From Arthrobotrys musiformis (lineage: Eukaryota; Ascomycota; Orbiliomycetes; Orbiliales; Orbiliaceae), in contig JAVHJL010000013.1 in NCBI GenBank assembly GCA_036971715.1, positions 434,001 to 498,000 of the forward strand: a stretch of 64,000 nucleotides of DNA, read 5' to 3'. Below, piece after piece: positions 53,438 through 64,000 of the stretch (its first letter is position 1; every line of letters begins with the position of its first letter). The notes under the pieces were generated by a model. It was not told the origin of the DNA. It saw only the letters and a program-made list of their open reading frames with translations, and ran no database searches. The position numbers and the translations under genes were made by a program.

Positions 53438-55668
53438 ACGCTTGGCAGTCCTTATCCATCTCTGTCGATCATATTTTCTTATTCTCATTTGACATCCCCT
53501 TTTTTCTTTTCTTTTTTTCCCTCTTATCCTTCCTTTTTTTTCTCTTATCCTTCACTCCTCGTTTCACTTTTGTTTTGCACTTGCGGCTTCTTTATCATCG
53601 GAATTTCGGGCGGCTTTCTTGCATCTTCCGGGCTCAGGCGTTATAATATGGGGGTGTGCTCTTCTGGTTTAGATATCCACTTCGGGAGCCCTGTGGTCTC
53701 CCCTCATAGATATCGGTTTCAAAATTTACCATTCTCATTCAATTCTTCTTTGTATATACAAACCTTTTTCTTTCTTTTTTACTTTCATTTCCTGTGTATA
53801 CTTATTGCTTCTGTGGTAGAAGACTGCGAGTCTTGTTTAGGTTGATATTAGCCTTTTTGCTGCACAAAACCATTCTTCATTACCATATACCGTACATTCG
53901 TACTTTCTTATAACGTGAAAGGTATTACGTGATCTATAGATGCCAGTGTCTATCCAGCAGCTTTTCACGCAGACGTCACAAACGTTTAAACAACGGGAAC
54001 ATCGATAACCTCTAAATGTTTCAATAACTCCATGGACCCAGATGTATGGCCTTACTACGGAGATTTAAGAAGACACATGATCATATGAGCTACTGCCGCT
54101 GTTACATGATGCGGCTACTCAAGTTCATGCATGGGCCTGACGGCAATGGTTCATCCACCCAATTATGGCCCCGCCACTCTCGAAGGAGTCCCCTGACCAT
54201 GACAGCGGCTATGTGATATAGTTCCCATTTACAATATGGGATAGCTATGTTTCTATGCACAAGACAGCTGGGCCCCGCAGTCACTGTATTCATTCCGGGC
54301 CCGGGAACACGATATTCGATGTCTCCTCCCCTCCGGCCGCTCATCCTCACTCCTCGATTTAATTCGTCAATTAGCAGCTACTTCTACCTATCCCCTCTAC
54401 CTCCCCAAAAGGTACCAAATACCTCCCTCGCGGGAACCCTACAAATACAATCGCAATACTTTCGGCCCATTCCCGAAACCAGCCCAACATTCGAAACCTA
54501 TGATCATCGAATTCTTGTGATATCCTGATTCGCAAGTTCGCTTTTTATTTTTTCAGTGTTTTTTTTATTCGGAAAGCTGTGCCTATGGTGTTCAACCACG
54601 CTTTATTTGGGGTCACACGTATACAAGCTTAAAATGATTCTTTGCATTGCAGATGACTCGCGCGGCGTGGTACCACAGGATGGTTTATTACCCCTCCTTA
54701 TGGCGCATCTGGATTGTTAGGCGGGGTGGTGTTTTGCATGCTGTGGGATCTGGCCTGACTGTCTGCTGGCATGATCGACATGTGGATTCACCTACTTGAC
54801 GCAAGGAGCGATTAATTTCGAGACTATATTTACCGGCCAATGGCATAATACAATATCTTCGCCCTCATACGCCAATACCGCCGGGTGATAATTCCTATGC
54901 CGGGATCCCACGTGGCAGAATATTCTATAGCATGAAAAGTTTTCCAAAGTATGCTAGCTTCTAGAATTCGCTGCGGGCGGGAAGCTTAAGTATCTGGGGT
55001 TAGATACTTTTGGGATGTTTTCGAATTCAGGTTTTCCCATCTACCGAGCTCGCGAGTTTGGAGTTACACAGAGCTGCATGCAGCGTGATGTTGGCCCTGC
55101 AGATTTGGGTGGTATTACATACATGGTCGTTGATGAGTGGATAGGTTCCGTTTTTGTGGATTGTATGTAGGGTTTAATTACTTGGTTGGGGTTTTGATGT
55201 TGAGAAATCTGTGAGGCCCGTTGGTCTGGCGTTGAGTCGACGAGGTTCTAGATAGAATGTCAGTATGGCGAAGGTAGGCGCGGGAATTTAATAACTTTAA
55301 AGTCTAAACGCTCAATAGCCAGTGATTCTGAAACAGTTTGACAGATTATGAGACAGTGAATTGTCAGACGATCAGCACGGAAATATATAATAAGGCGATA
55401 CACGTAATTGAACGGTTATGCGGAGACCCGTGCGAGAGCTTACGAGTGGTAGAAGTCACAAAAATCCGATATTGGAGGTACTAGCATCGATGCGAGGAAT
55501 TTCGAAATATGCCGGGCTAGACTTGTGTAAATAATTCGATTCCGCTGCAACCGCTCAACCCTTGAAACTATTTACATATCCCGGAATTCGAAGTTATTGA
55601 TAAAACTGTGTTCGTGGTATACCAGATCCCACGGCTATTGCCAAAGTATGGGCCGCCGGAGACACGAA
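53438..55668. other. T-rich 3' flank and gene-poor sequence
   Basis: 53440-53880 is T/C-rich and probably the 3' UTR of the F-box-like gene; the ORF inside it (runs of F and S) is a composition artefact. The rest shows no gene. Confidence 0.5.
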
Positions 55669-57708
55669 TTATTTAGATGGCCAACCTGAAAATAAGCTGA
55701 CTAGATCTGCCAACGGGATACGTTTGTAGTGTGCCGGCGCGCGGCGCTCCGCGTACGGAGTGGGAACATCGTCCTTGGCCTCTTCCTCATACATTTCAAC
55801 AAGCTTGGGGGTCCACTCCCTCACCGTGGCATCTATGTCTATCTCCTCCCCCTTCCTTAATGATGCCGCAAAGGTATCCGCCCACCTTAGGCCCGCTTTC
55901 TTAATCTGGTCCTGCATCCTGACTAAGGACTTGTGTCCCAGTTCTCGAATACCAAGCTCCGTAAGGCCCCACATTTCCTCATGAGAAAATTTAAGCAACA
56001 TTTCCAAAGAATCAAGGAAGAACTGAGATTTCAGCTGACTTGCACTTTCAGCATCGGGGAATTTGTGCATATATTGTTCGCTGATGATCCTTGTGCATAA
56101 CTCGGCCCTTATGATGAATTCTAGGGCGGCGGAAGATGCTATTTCTCTCCAGACCGTTTCCGTTTCCGTTGTGGGTTCGCTTTTGTAGCAGTCGGAGGCG
56201 AATAGTCGGGGGTACTCCTGCGCGGCGTGCGATTTGAGGTATTCGCTTAGCTCGGTGGTACCTACGACTGATCCCCCATCGGAGGTAGGGCGAGTTGGAA
56301 TGGTTGTCCAAAGTGCCTTTGCAGCTGCTAAAGCTCGTCTATCTGCGATTTGGGAGCACTTCAAAGCATGAACGGCACCGCGTCGCCACCAAACGTGGCG
56401 TAAAGAATCTTCATCGAGTTGGGGGTTGTTCCGGATGATACAATCTTCCAAATCGACAGGAATGTGGCCTTGGCCGAATATTTTGAATTTTCGTAGTCCG
56501 CGGACGGATACCGATTCCAAAGCTAGAGAAGAGGTCATGTTGTACTCGCCCAGGTCCTCCAGCCATGAATTCACTTTCGGCCGTGAGTGAATAAATATGC
56601 TATCGACGTTTGGAAATGGGTATTCTGCGAATTTGGCCCACCATTCGTCCACCATTGGGCTGAGGACTCGAAATTCGGTCAACCCTTCAGGAGGTCTGAG
56701 GAAGAAAAGCGGATGGAAAATAAACCCGTTAATGATGAATGATCGCAGGTGGGAAAGACTAGAAAACACCGCTTGAAGCTTTTCCACCTGCGGTGATAAT
56801 TGGGACAACGTAGGCCTCCTCTGAAACTCATATGGCGATGCATCCCAAAAGAATTTCCGAAGGTTAACCATATCGGCCAAGACGGTCGAGAGTTCCTCGG
56901 CTTTGGCCTGAATCGGATGGAGTAGGATGAAGACGGCGTAACTCCAAGTCCCGTAGTCTACGGACAATGTAAATTCCGTCACTGTCGAAAGGCAAAAGTA
57001 TTTCGACATCAAGTTGACATTCAGCCCTTCTATTTGGATCTCTACGGAAAGGCTTCGCGGCGGCCTCGACTTGATGTAGTCCCTCAAATCCCTTAGGATT
57101 AGGAATAAACAGGGGTTGGATTTGGTATTTAGGCGGGGACCTAGACGCATGTAATGTCAGCTATACAGCCTCTCCTACTATTCCAAACTAATGTCACAAA
57201 ACGACCATTATTTGTATAGAAGAAACCTACTTTCGACCTCCATCATGATAATTAGGCGCTTAAGATTCAATTTATCAGATAGGAATACATTCTCAATATG
57301 ATCACACATCCCCCGCGCTCCAGATACATATTCTTTAAATACCGACGGAGCGAGTAATATCGTTCTCGTATGCTCCAAACCCAGATCTGATAGTTCCCAG
57401 TTCCAGATATGGCTTTGAGAACCATGGAAAACCCGCCTTTCGATGTCGTGGGCGGGGTACCATGGCTGATTCCGATCTTCCTCGGTTTTATTGGCGAATG
57501 ACGAGCTCCCGGATTCCTCCACGTATCCGAAAGTCAGGGTTGACCAGATACGACGGTAGCAGGCGGGATATATCGCTTTGCAGGTTTGGAGGAGGGAAGC
57601 GACATCTTTGTGGTAGAGGCAGTCAAGAATTCCGTCGAAGAGACCAGGCACACGCTGTGCCAGTCCTGTCAACGACGCCAAGTTTGTGGTGTTTGTAGCA
57701 TCTGACAT
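55669..57708 (-). CDS. F-box-type protein, 649 aa
   Basis: Exons on minus: 57708-57231 and 57140-55669; intron 57230-57141 (GTAGGT...CTAG, phase 1). The open frame runs to 57729, but the first ATG is at 57708. An F-box-like N-terminus is at about residues 22-60 (VPGLFDGILDCLYHKDVASL, LQTCKAIYPACYRRIWSTL). Next come Leu-rich segments typical of fungal F-box/LRR proteins (KLNLKRLIIMMEVES, NLRKFFWDAS, LSHLRSFIING, LTEFRVLSP). The final 200 residues are helical and charged. Probable SCF substrate receptor (family inference). It is divergent from the next gene with about 400 bp between start codons. Confidence 0.75.
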
Positions 57709-58110
57709 TGCGAGATATATTAATACCACTATGCTGTATCAATATCGGAATCGATAGTCGACCGATACTATCAGGCACGATTTCATGGCCACAATTGCGA
57801 GCGCAGCTACAGCTGTCCATGTTCGTCGACTGCGGGGATTGATATCGAATCTGATTTGTTGACCTCCCATTTTCCAACAACGTCGTTGCGCTAGTCCCAA
57901 TGAAAACTAGCGTTAGAAATACCTGGATCCTGGCTTGGCATTTTCCAGCGCCAAGCTTTCTGTCAAACGAAAGTTTATCGATAGCAACCCAGCTGCAGGT
58001 GCTGTTGCTGCATACAGGCGCCATTTCCCTTCAAACGTGCAAACGTATAAACTCCTAGAAACCCAGCTATCTTCAACTTCATCAACCCTACTCGAAACGG
58101 CACAATCAAC
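57709..58110. promoter_or_regulatory. Bidirectional promoter region between two F-box genes
   Basis: 402 bp between the ATG of the minus gene (57708) and that of the plus gene (58111), with no other gene in between. The short ORFs inside it are shadows. Shared regulation of the two F-box genes is likely but inferred. Confidence 0.5.
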
Positions 58111-61100
58111 ATGGATGCCCCAGAGGCGGAATGCCTCATCAATCTACTCCCTCCCGAACTCCTCTATCGCATCTTTACATCCATCGACGACCCTAAAGCC
58201 CTCTGTCGGGCCGAAAGAACATGCCACCGTTGGCGCTCCATAATCGATAGCCAAGCTCTATGGCGAAACCTCGCTACGAAGATATCAAGTGCCAGAATCC
58301 TCCCCGAAAAGTTCAACGAACTAGGAAAGGGCAGCTTGATCAATGGCAGATATGTCGTCGATGGTGACGGCGGTCGATGGAATTACATGTACAGAGACCT
58401 CGTTCGAAACATCCACTGTCTCAACCGTATTCCTAATGTCGCCTACAATGCTTCGGACGCTGGGGTCGGTAATAACATGGCGAAGCCGGGCCATAAGCCT
58501 GAGATTACACAAGTTCTCTCATCTATGTCCGAGCTGTCGGAGCTACCAAAGGACTACACTGGAAGCAAAGACTCCTACGTCACTCGCAAGATTGATTTCA
58601 CCTCGTCGGCCACGGAGGGAATGAGACTTCAGCCACGACCGATTCAAATTTGTAAAACGCCAGCGTTCACGGATTCTTTGTGCCCCGGTGAGACTTCATT
58701 TGAGGAGGCGGCCTGGGTATACTTTGCAGATCAACTTGCGGTTTGGCCTCGACCCCACAACGATATCATATTTGACACACCTCCTATCCACATGTCCCAG
58801 ACCACTTTGCAGAAGGGTGTCATCCGAACAGGAACGAATGGTGTTTTTGGCGAAGGGCCTTGGGCTTGGCCGGGGCCAAAGAAGGATGAGAAGACGGATG
58901 ATAAGCCTACCAACCAATTGATCGAGAACGAGAAAGGCGCTCAATCCCCAAGTGACAAAAAGCGACCCTGGAAGGTATTTACTACGAAAGCGAGATCCAA
59001 TGCTTCCTCAAACCCATCCCAAGGAACCGTCGGCGCCTCCGCTAACAGCCAGAACCCTCAGGATGACGAAAGCGCCAGTGGAACCAGTGTAACCAGAGCA
59101 ACGATTGCAGAAGAGCTCGTCCTTCTAGCAACTACAGAGGTTGCCCTACCCCCCGAGAAGAAGACTTCTCCACCCGACCCGGCGTACCCTTCAGGGAGCT
59201 TAAAATGGGCTGCACCTGTAGATTCATCGAATACACTGCCCCATGCTCGCCGTTGGGACAAAAACCAGACTCTATTCGGCTCGTATCGAAACTACTTCAA
59301 CTTAACACCTCAAAAGAACCCAGAGTGTTTGCAGCCAGCCGCCGTCGAGAGCGCTATCAACTCACTGTACGGCGAGATGTGCAATCAAGCCCACTCAGAC
59401 CCCAATCTTAGAATAAATTATCAACGCCTCTCATCATCCTTCCCTGACATGATCGCCGCAAAGGTTGATCGGCTCGCCCTTCCTCCTTCCGAATTGATCA
59501 AAAAGGACCCACGTCACCCGATGGAACCTATTGTCGCAGTCAATGCTAGCTGGAATCTTTTTGGAGAAGCCAAGTGGAGTTTGAACTCTGTACCTTTCCT
59601 CGGGGAAATCGAGGCGCTAGAGATAGATCACAGATCAGACACCACCAATACAGCCTCTGAACCCTGGTGGGTCCATGAGACTCGCTACCAGGCGGGTGAA
59701 GATGAGCCGCCCAGTATCTGGGAGAATGCTCACAAGTGGGAGTATCGCAGCTGTGGCGACTATCTCATCATTTCCGACGACATAGGAATGTCGGGACCTT
59801 GTACTATCAGCTGTTTCAAGGTTGGTTATCACAAAGAGAAAACCACAGTCGATCCACGAACATACCTTCGCGGCGCTGCACTTCGAAACTATCTCGCCGC
59901 CGGACCAACCTCGGACCTCATCTGGCAGAAATGCCTGAAGTCCGGTGGATATATTTACGATGCGGCGACATTGTCTCCAGTTCAATCGCTCGAACATCCA
60001 AACTTCCCACGGGGACGCCCATCTTACTTCCTAGATAATGATGGCCTCTCACTTAACTCAAAGGTCGTAGTGTACGCAACCCGTAAGAAGGTTTTCATCA
60101 CGCTCGACCATAACAACGTCATCATCTTTGGAGGGTCAGGGCAGAGCCTCTCCTGCATGGAGTTCCACGTTATCGCTATCGAAACAGGTCATACAATCAA
60201 CATTCTCGACTTGGATCACGAGGTCCGCAGTCTCGATATCCGGGAGGCATCTTGGTATGGATGGGCCTGTCTCGTGATGACCGATACCCATCTAATGGCC
60301 ACCGTCGGTGGCCACGTTCACGATACCGAGGGTGCGGAACAACAAGATGATTCGGTCGCCAGAACGTGGACTCATAACAGCAGATATAGTCGGGAGGAGA
60401 TATTCATTTGGCCATTGGACCTTCCGAACCAAAATTTGTCACTCCCTCCTGAACAACGGATGATTCGACCAACGGGGAGATTGGCCGTTGGATTTAATGA
60501 ATATAGATGGTGGCATCGAGATCGATATTTGAGTTTGAGCAGAGATGGAAGGTTTCTGGCGGCCTCGTCGAAGTATACGCTTGTGGTCTGGGATCTTTGG
60601 CTTGGTGATCAAAACGGCGTGGTTTATTACTTCGACCAGCATAGTAAGTTGACCCACATCAATGTATTATATAACCAGATTTCCACGGGTACCTAACGCC
60701 CCGTGGTAATTAATAGGCAACGGACTACAAGGATACAACATATCCAAAGTCGGCGACGTCCCATGGAACGGCATGTGGGTCCAATACCGCGACATCATCG
60801 TCGACCCAAACCACAAAACCTTCACAAACTCCAACCCAAACCACGAACAAGAACTCCTGCGAAAATTGATTTTTATCCCCAACAACGAAATCCGCCTATT
60901 CCTCCAAGGCACCAACCTGGAGTATGAAAAAACCGAAGAAGGGAAGATAGTAGCCCAACAACTACAAGATAAATTAAGCCGTAGATATTCAGCCGCCACT
61001 GATTCCGACAGCGATAGCACTGATAGTTGGGAGACAGACGACAACGGGGATGAAGATTATCAAGATGACAGCGATGATGATTATGACTCTGATGGCGGGG

Positions 61101-61462
61101 GGTTCAGGAGTAATAGATTCGCGGATGATGACGATTGGGATGATGAAGCGGACTATGATCCGGATTATGGGAGCGGCGGTGATGACGATGAGGATGATGA
61201 GGACGACGATGATAGCGGGGATAGTATCCAGGGATTCACCGTCCAGCGTGTGAGCGAGCCCAGTGAAAGTCGAGAACAACCTTCAAGCGTTAAGAAGCGG
61301 AAGTTGGAAACGACTGAGTCCGGGGCTGGCGAATCGAGTGCTGCGGGCGGTAGTAGTCAAGACCCCGTCCCTGTTATTGGATGGGGCGATGCCGCAGATG
61401 GGAACGGGAAAGAAGATGGATGGGCGACTGATGATGGGGGTGGAGTGGATGAATCCTGGTAA
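58111..61462 (+). CDS. F-box protein with large C-terminal region and acidic tail, 1092 aa
   Basis: Exons 58111-60643 and 60717-61462; intron 60644-60716 (GTAAGT...AATAG, phase 1). The canonical F-box is at residues 8-55 (ECLINLLPPELLYRIFTSID, ALCRAERTCHRWRSIIDSQA, LWRNL). Residues about 270-360 are low-complexity (Lys/Ser/Glu). Residues 500-870 contain beta-propeller-like repeats (GDYLIISDDIG, LSLNSKVVVYATRKK, DGRFLAASSKYTLVVWDLWL). The tail from about 930 is an Asp/Glu/Ser tract, then a KKRK basic patch and Gly-rich end. Probable substrate receptor of an SCF ligase. Codon use and length look like a conserved gene. Confidence 0.88.
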
Positions 61463-62426
61463 ATAAAGATTGTTTCTTGTGGGCTGAAAGAGACAAATTT
61501 AAGCTGTAATCGGATCCCCATTGAGATCCACAGATCCCACTACGATGAGAAATTCATGTTTCTACGAGCCTTTATAGTCTCGATCATATTGTTGCCTAAC
61601 GTTGCATAGAACACCAACGAGACCTCGAGAATGGCGAAGAACCAAGAAAAATCTTCAATAAACAAAAACCATCAATCCGCTTTTTTTTCTGTCTTACGTA
61701 CAAAAAATAGCTCAATCGTTTTTCCCTGATCATAAGAAATAAAAAGAAAAGGAAAAGGAAACAAGTAATCACAGTGAAAAGTAATAAAGCATCACCAAAG
61801 GGAAAAAAAAGGGTAATATGAAAACCGTCACTTAGAAGCCATACATCCCACCCCCACCACTAAGCAGACCAGATGCAATCTCTATACCCAAACCGGTAAA
61901 GACTTTTACTTTCTCCGCGGGCGTTAGGTATGGTTCGGATGTGCGTGAAGGTAAAGGGGTGGGAGGTCCAAGACCACCGCTGGAAGACGATCCTCCGTCT
62001 CCCGTGGTCTGTTTCTACCAGTATGCGGGGCGTAGTCCTGTCAAGCCGCTCAAATCGTCCGAATGGTCGTCCTTTTTGCGCTGGCCGGCAACCTATACCA
62101 GAATAGATTAGCATTCATGTTATTCAATCCAATGGAAGATGCTGGAAAAACTGCAAAAGTTACAACTTGATACATGAGGAATGAGAAGACGAGCAATGTA
62201 AAGGTGATTTTGTAGAAGATGTTCTATTGCCTTTCCAACATGCTATGCGTATGCAGATATTCTATCAAGCCCGAGCCTTGTCCACATATCTAATGTACCC
62301 ACCCCTCCACCAAAATAGCAAGATCCCATTAAACGAAAGAAAGAAAGAAAAAAAGAAAAAAGAGGAAAGTGTGTGAGAGAGAGGGTCCAGATCAGAGGGT
62401 AAAACGCTTATCGAACTAACAAATTA
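61463..62426. other. Intergenic between convergent genes
   Basis: It separates the 3' ends of the F-box gene (plus) and SEC24 (minus). It contains purine-rich GAAA/AAAG tracts near 61730-61815 and 62336-62390. The minus ORF at 61860-62114 has no coding support. Confidence 0.6.
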
Positions 62427-64000
62427 TTAAAAAATTGCAAACCCTTTGCCTTCCTTCTCCAAAGCAACTTTACTCACCTCAAGTTGAACATTCCGATGGA
62501 TCCCGACCAACCAATCAACATAGCTCTGCGCCTCATTATTTCGATCCTCGACGAGCAGACCGGCGAATTCGAATTCACTGCCGTCCAGGCCCTGTCTGGC
62601 GAGGGTGACTGTAATCTTCCTACCAGCTCTTCGCTCTTCCATCCATCGTACTAGGTTCCTAGTTTGGGCGTTGAGATGTGTTTCCAACAATGGAATGATA
62701 TCAGGCGCAAATGGATCAAGTGCTTGTAAGCTCTGTTTCCCTTCACCGAAGAGATCTTCAAGAAGGTTGGGCGAAACATGGGCGTGCAACCACAGGAGGC
62801 ATGTTTGACCATTGTCGACGAGGTACGCGCCACCTTCTTCGATTCGGGAGAAGGAAGCACGGATTTGGGAGGGGATGGATAGGAGGCCTGTGTTCGCATC
62901 TGGGAATCCCTGCTCGGGCTCAAGGGTATGAAGAGGTAAGATTCTAGGGTAGAGGTAAGACAGAAGTTCGGAGGGCGGCATTTGTTTGATCAAACGCATA
63001 GCATGAGTTCGCATATCGCTAGAAATGGGGCCGGCTGTAGATATCACCATTAGAGTCACTGCTCATAAAAAAGCCTCCGCCAATTGACATACCTCTAAAT
63101 GCTCTGCATTTCACAAGCGAGAGCATATACATTGCGAGTTCCTTCAGACCCTCTGGAAGAACCAGCTGGCCAGGAGGCGTGCCGGTCGAAAAGTGCTTGC
63201 GGTAGTTGGCCAAAATATCAATACATTTATCTGTGATACTCTGTCTGATATCCTTCAGATTGCGATCAACCATCTTGTTTGCAGCTATAAAGACCTAAAT
63301 CAGCATCACTTCCACCAAAATTCAAAACAATATAGTAATAACCCACCTTCTTTGGCGATTATCGAAACAACTGCCTCCTGGTCAACGAATCGGAGAACCT
63401 CCCTTCCAACTTCAGTAACTGCGGCAACAATATTCTGGACCCTAACTCTCCTCTCTCCGCTAGCTGTCGTATACAGCAATGCGCTCTGGAAATGCGCATC
63501 CAATTTAGGATCCAACTTGCCGTCATATGTGAACATTACCGAAACGCTCTTATCAGCATCAATAGCACCCATCTCTAAATCTCCCTGGAACGTCTTTTGC
63601 AAGAAGTTTCCATGGTAAGAGTTAACCTGCAGGCCGTTAGAGCATCGGACTTTCATCAGTGCCTGGAAGCCGCTTTCACGGGTTATCGCATGATCAATTT
63701 CCCTCTCAACCTTAGGCCCGTCGCGAGTAGCTACAAAGTTAGGGAAGAAGAAGGTATCACCACCCGATGTCGCGGATAAATGGCCGAGTGTGGCTACATC
63801 GATGTATGTCGAAGGACCAAGCATCATGTCGATACCAATGCCACTGTCTACTAGCTTCTTGGCGAGTGCGATATACGTAGGATTTTCCGTTTTGAAGAGT
63901 TGTCGTTCCTTTTCGCCTGCGTGTGTGTTTGGGTCGTCACGCATAACCAAGCTACCATGGACCTTTAATGTGGGAAGCGTCGTCATGCAGCACAGTATTC
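62427..64000 (-). CDS. SEC24: SEC24-family COPII coat protein, C-terminal part (continues beyond the window)
   Basis: Exons on minus: from beyond 64000 to 63347, 63284-63093 and 63034-62427; introns 63346-63285 (GTGGGT...ATAG) and 63092-63035 (GTATGT...ACAG), both phase 1. Family signatures: LVMRDDPNTHAGEKERQLF and IDVATLGHLSATSGGDTFFF with FPNF (end of the trunk domain), ESGFQALMKVRCSNG and SYHGNFLQKT (beta-sandwich), the helical domain MVDRNLKDIRQSITDKCIDI, and the gelsolin-like LLWLHAHVSPNLLEDLFG. SEC24 is the cargo-binding subunit of the COPII inner coat at ER exit sites. The zinc finger and the start lie outside the window. The paralogues SFB2/SFB3 cannot be excluded from this part alone. 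Confidence 0.93.

Noticed and set aside
53489..53845. 118-codon ORF rich in Phe/Ser
   Set aside because: It is T-rich 3' UTR-like sequence directly after a stop codon.
60989..61279. Minus ORF rich in Ile/Val over the acidic tail of the F-box gene
   Set aside because: Antisense reading of GAT/GAC codons gives Ile/Val runs; it is not a gene.

Overview
The window looks like nuclear DNA of a filamentous ascomycete (Pezizomycotina type). Introns are short (about 45-160 nt) with GTAAGT-like donors and CTAAC-like branch sites. Genes are compact, there is one relic of a Ty1/Copia retrotransposon, and the right end holds a conserved housekeeping gene (SEC24) next to fungal F-box genes. The species cannot be named from the sequence.

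Layout. 0.7-1.6 kb: a degenerate protein-kinase-like gene (minus strand). 2.7-43.1 kb: an array of 20 BTB/POZ-domain genes (called BTB1 to BTB20 here), 19 of them on the plus strand. The array is interrupted by about 4 kb with a Copia relic (5.8-9.9 kb) and one unrelated seven-exon gene (21.8-24.1 kb, minus). Two BTB genes (BTB11, BTB17) carry frameshifts. 43.1-45.7 kb is gene-poor. 45.7-50.3 kb holds two unrecognised genes, one of them a coiled-coil protein, with shared 3' repeats and strong inverted repeats. 52-61.5 kb holds three F-box genes, two of them divergent from a shared promoter. 62.4 kb to the end is the 3' part of a SEC24-family gene (minus).

Main point. The BTB paralogues are highly diverged from each other, yet 19 of the 20 models fit one gene plan: a short variable first exon, one phase-2 intron, then a second exon that begins at or within a few dozen residues of the BTB fold and carries the rest of the protein. 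BTB13 is the only intronless member. Three subgroups are visible: BTB6-8 (FKLHRAVI type, sharing upstream blocks), BTB10-11 (YxHQAII type) and BTB14-19 (MHQIIVCN type; five of the six have a first exon of exactly 35 nt). Several members outside the last subgroup end in a Cys-x2-Cys zinc-ribbon-like tail. Together with the F-box genes, the locus is rich in families known elsewhere as substrate adaptors of cullin ubiquitin ligases (BTB with CUL3, F-box with SKP1/CUL1). A rapidly evolving adaptor repertoire is the best working hypothesis, but no substrate or role can be read from the sequence.

All splice models were built by hand from reading-frame phase, donor, acceptor and branch-like motifs. 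Exon phases agree in every model reported, but none has been tested against transcripts.
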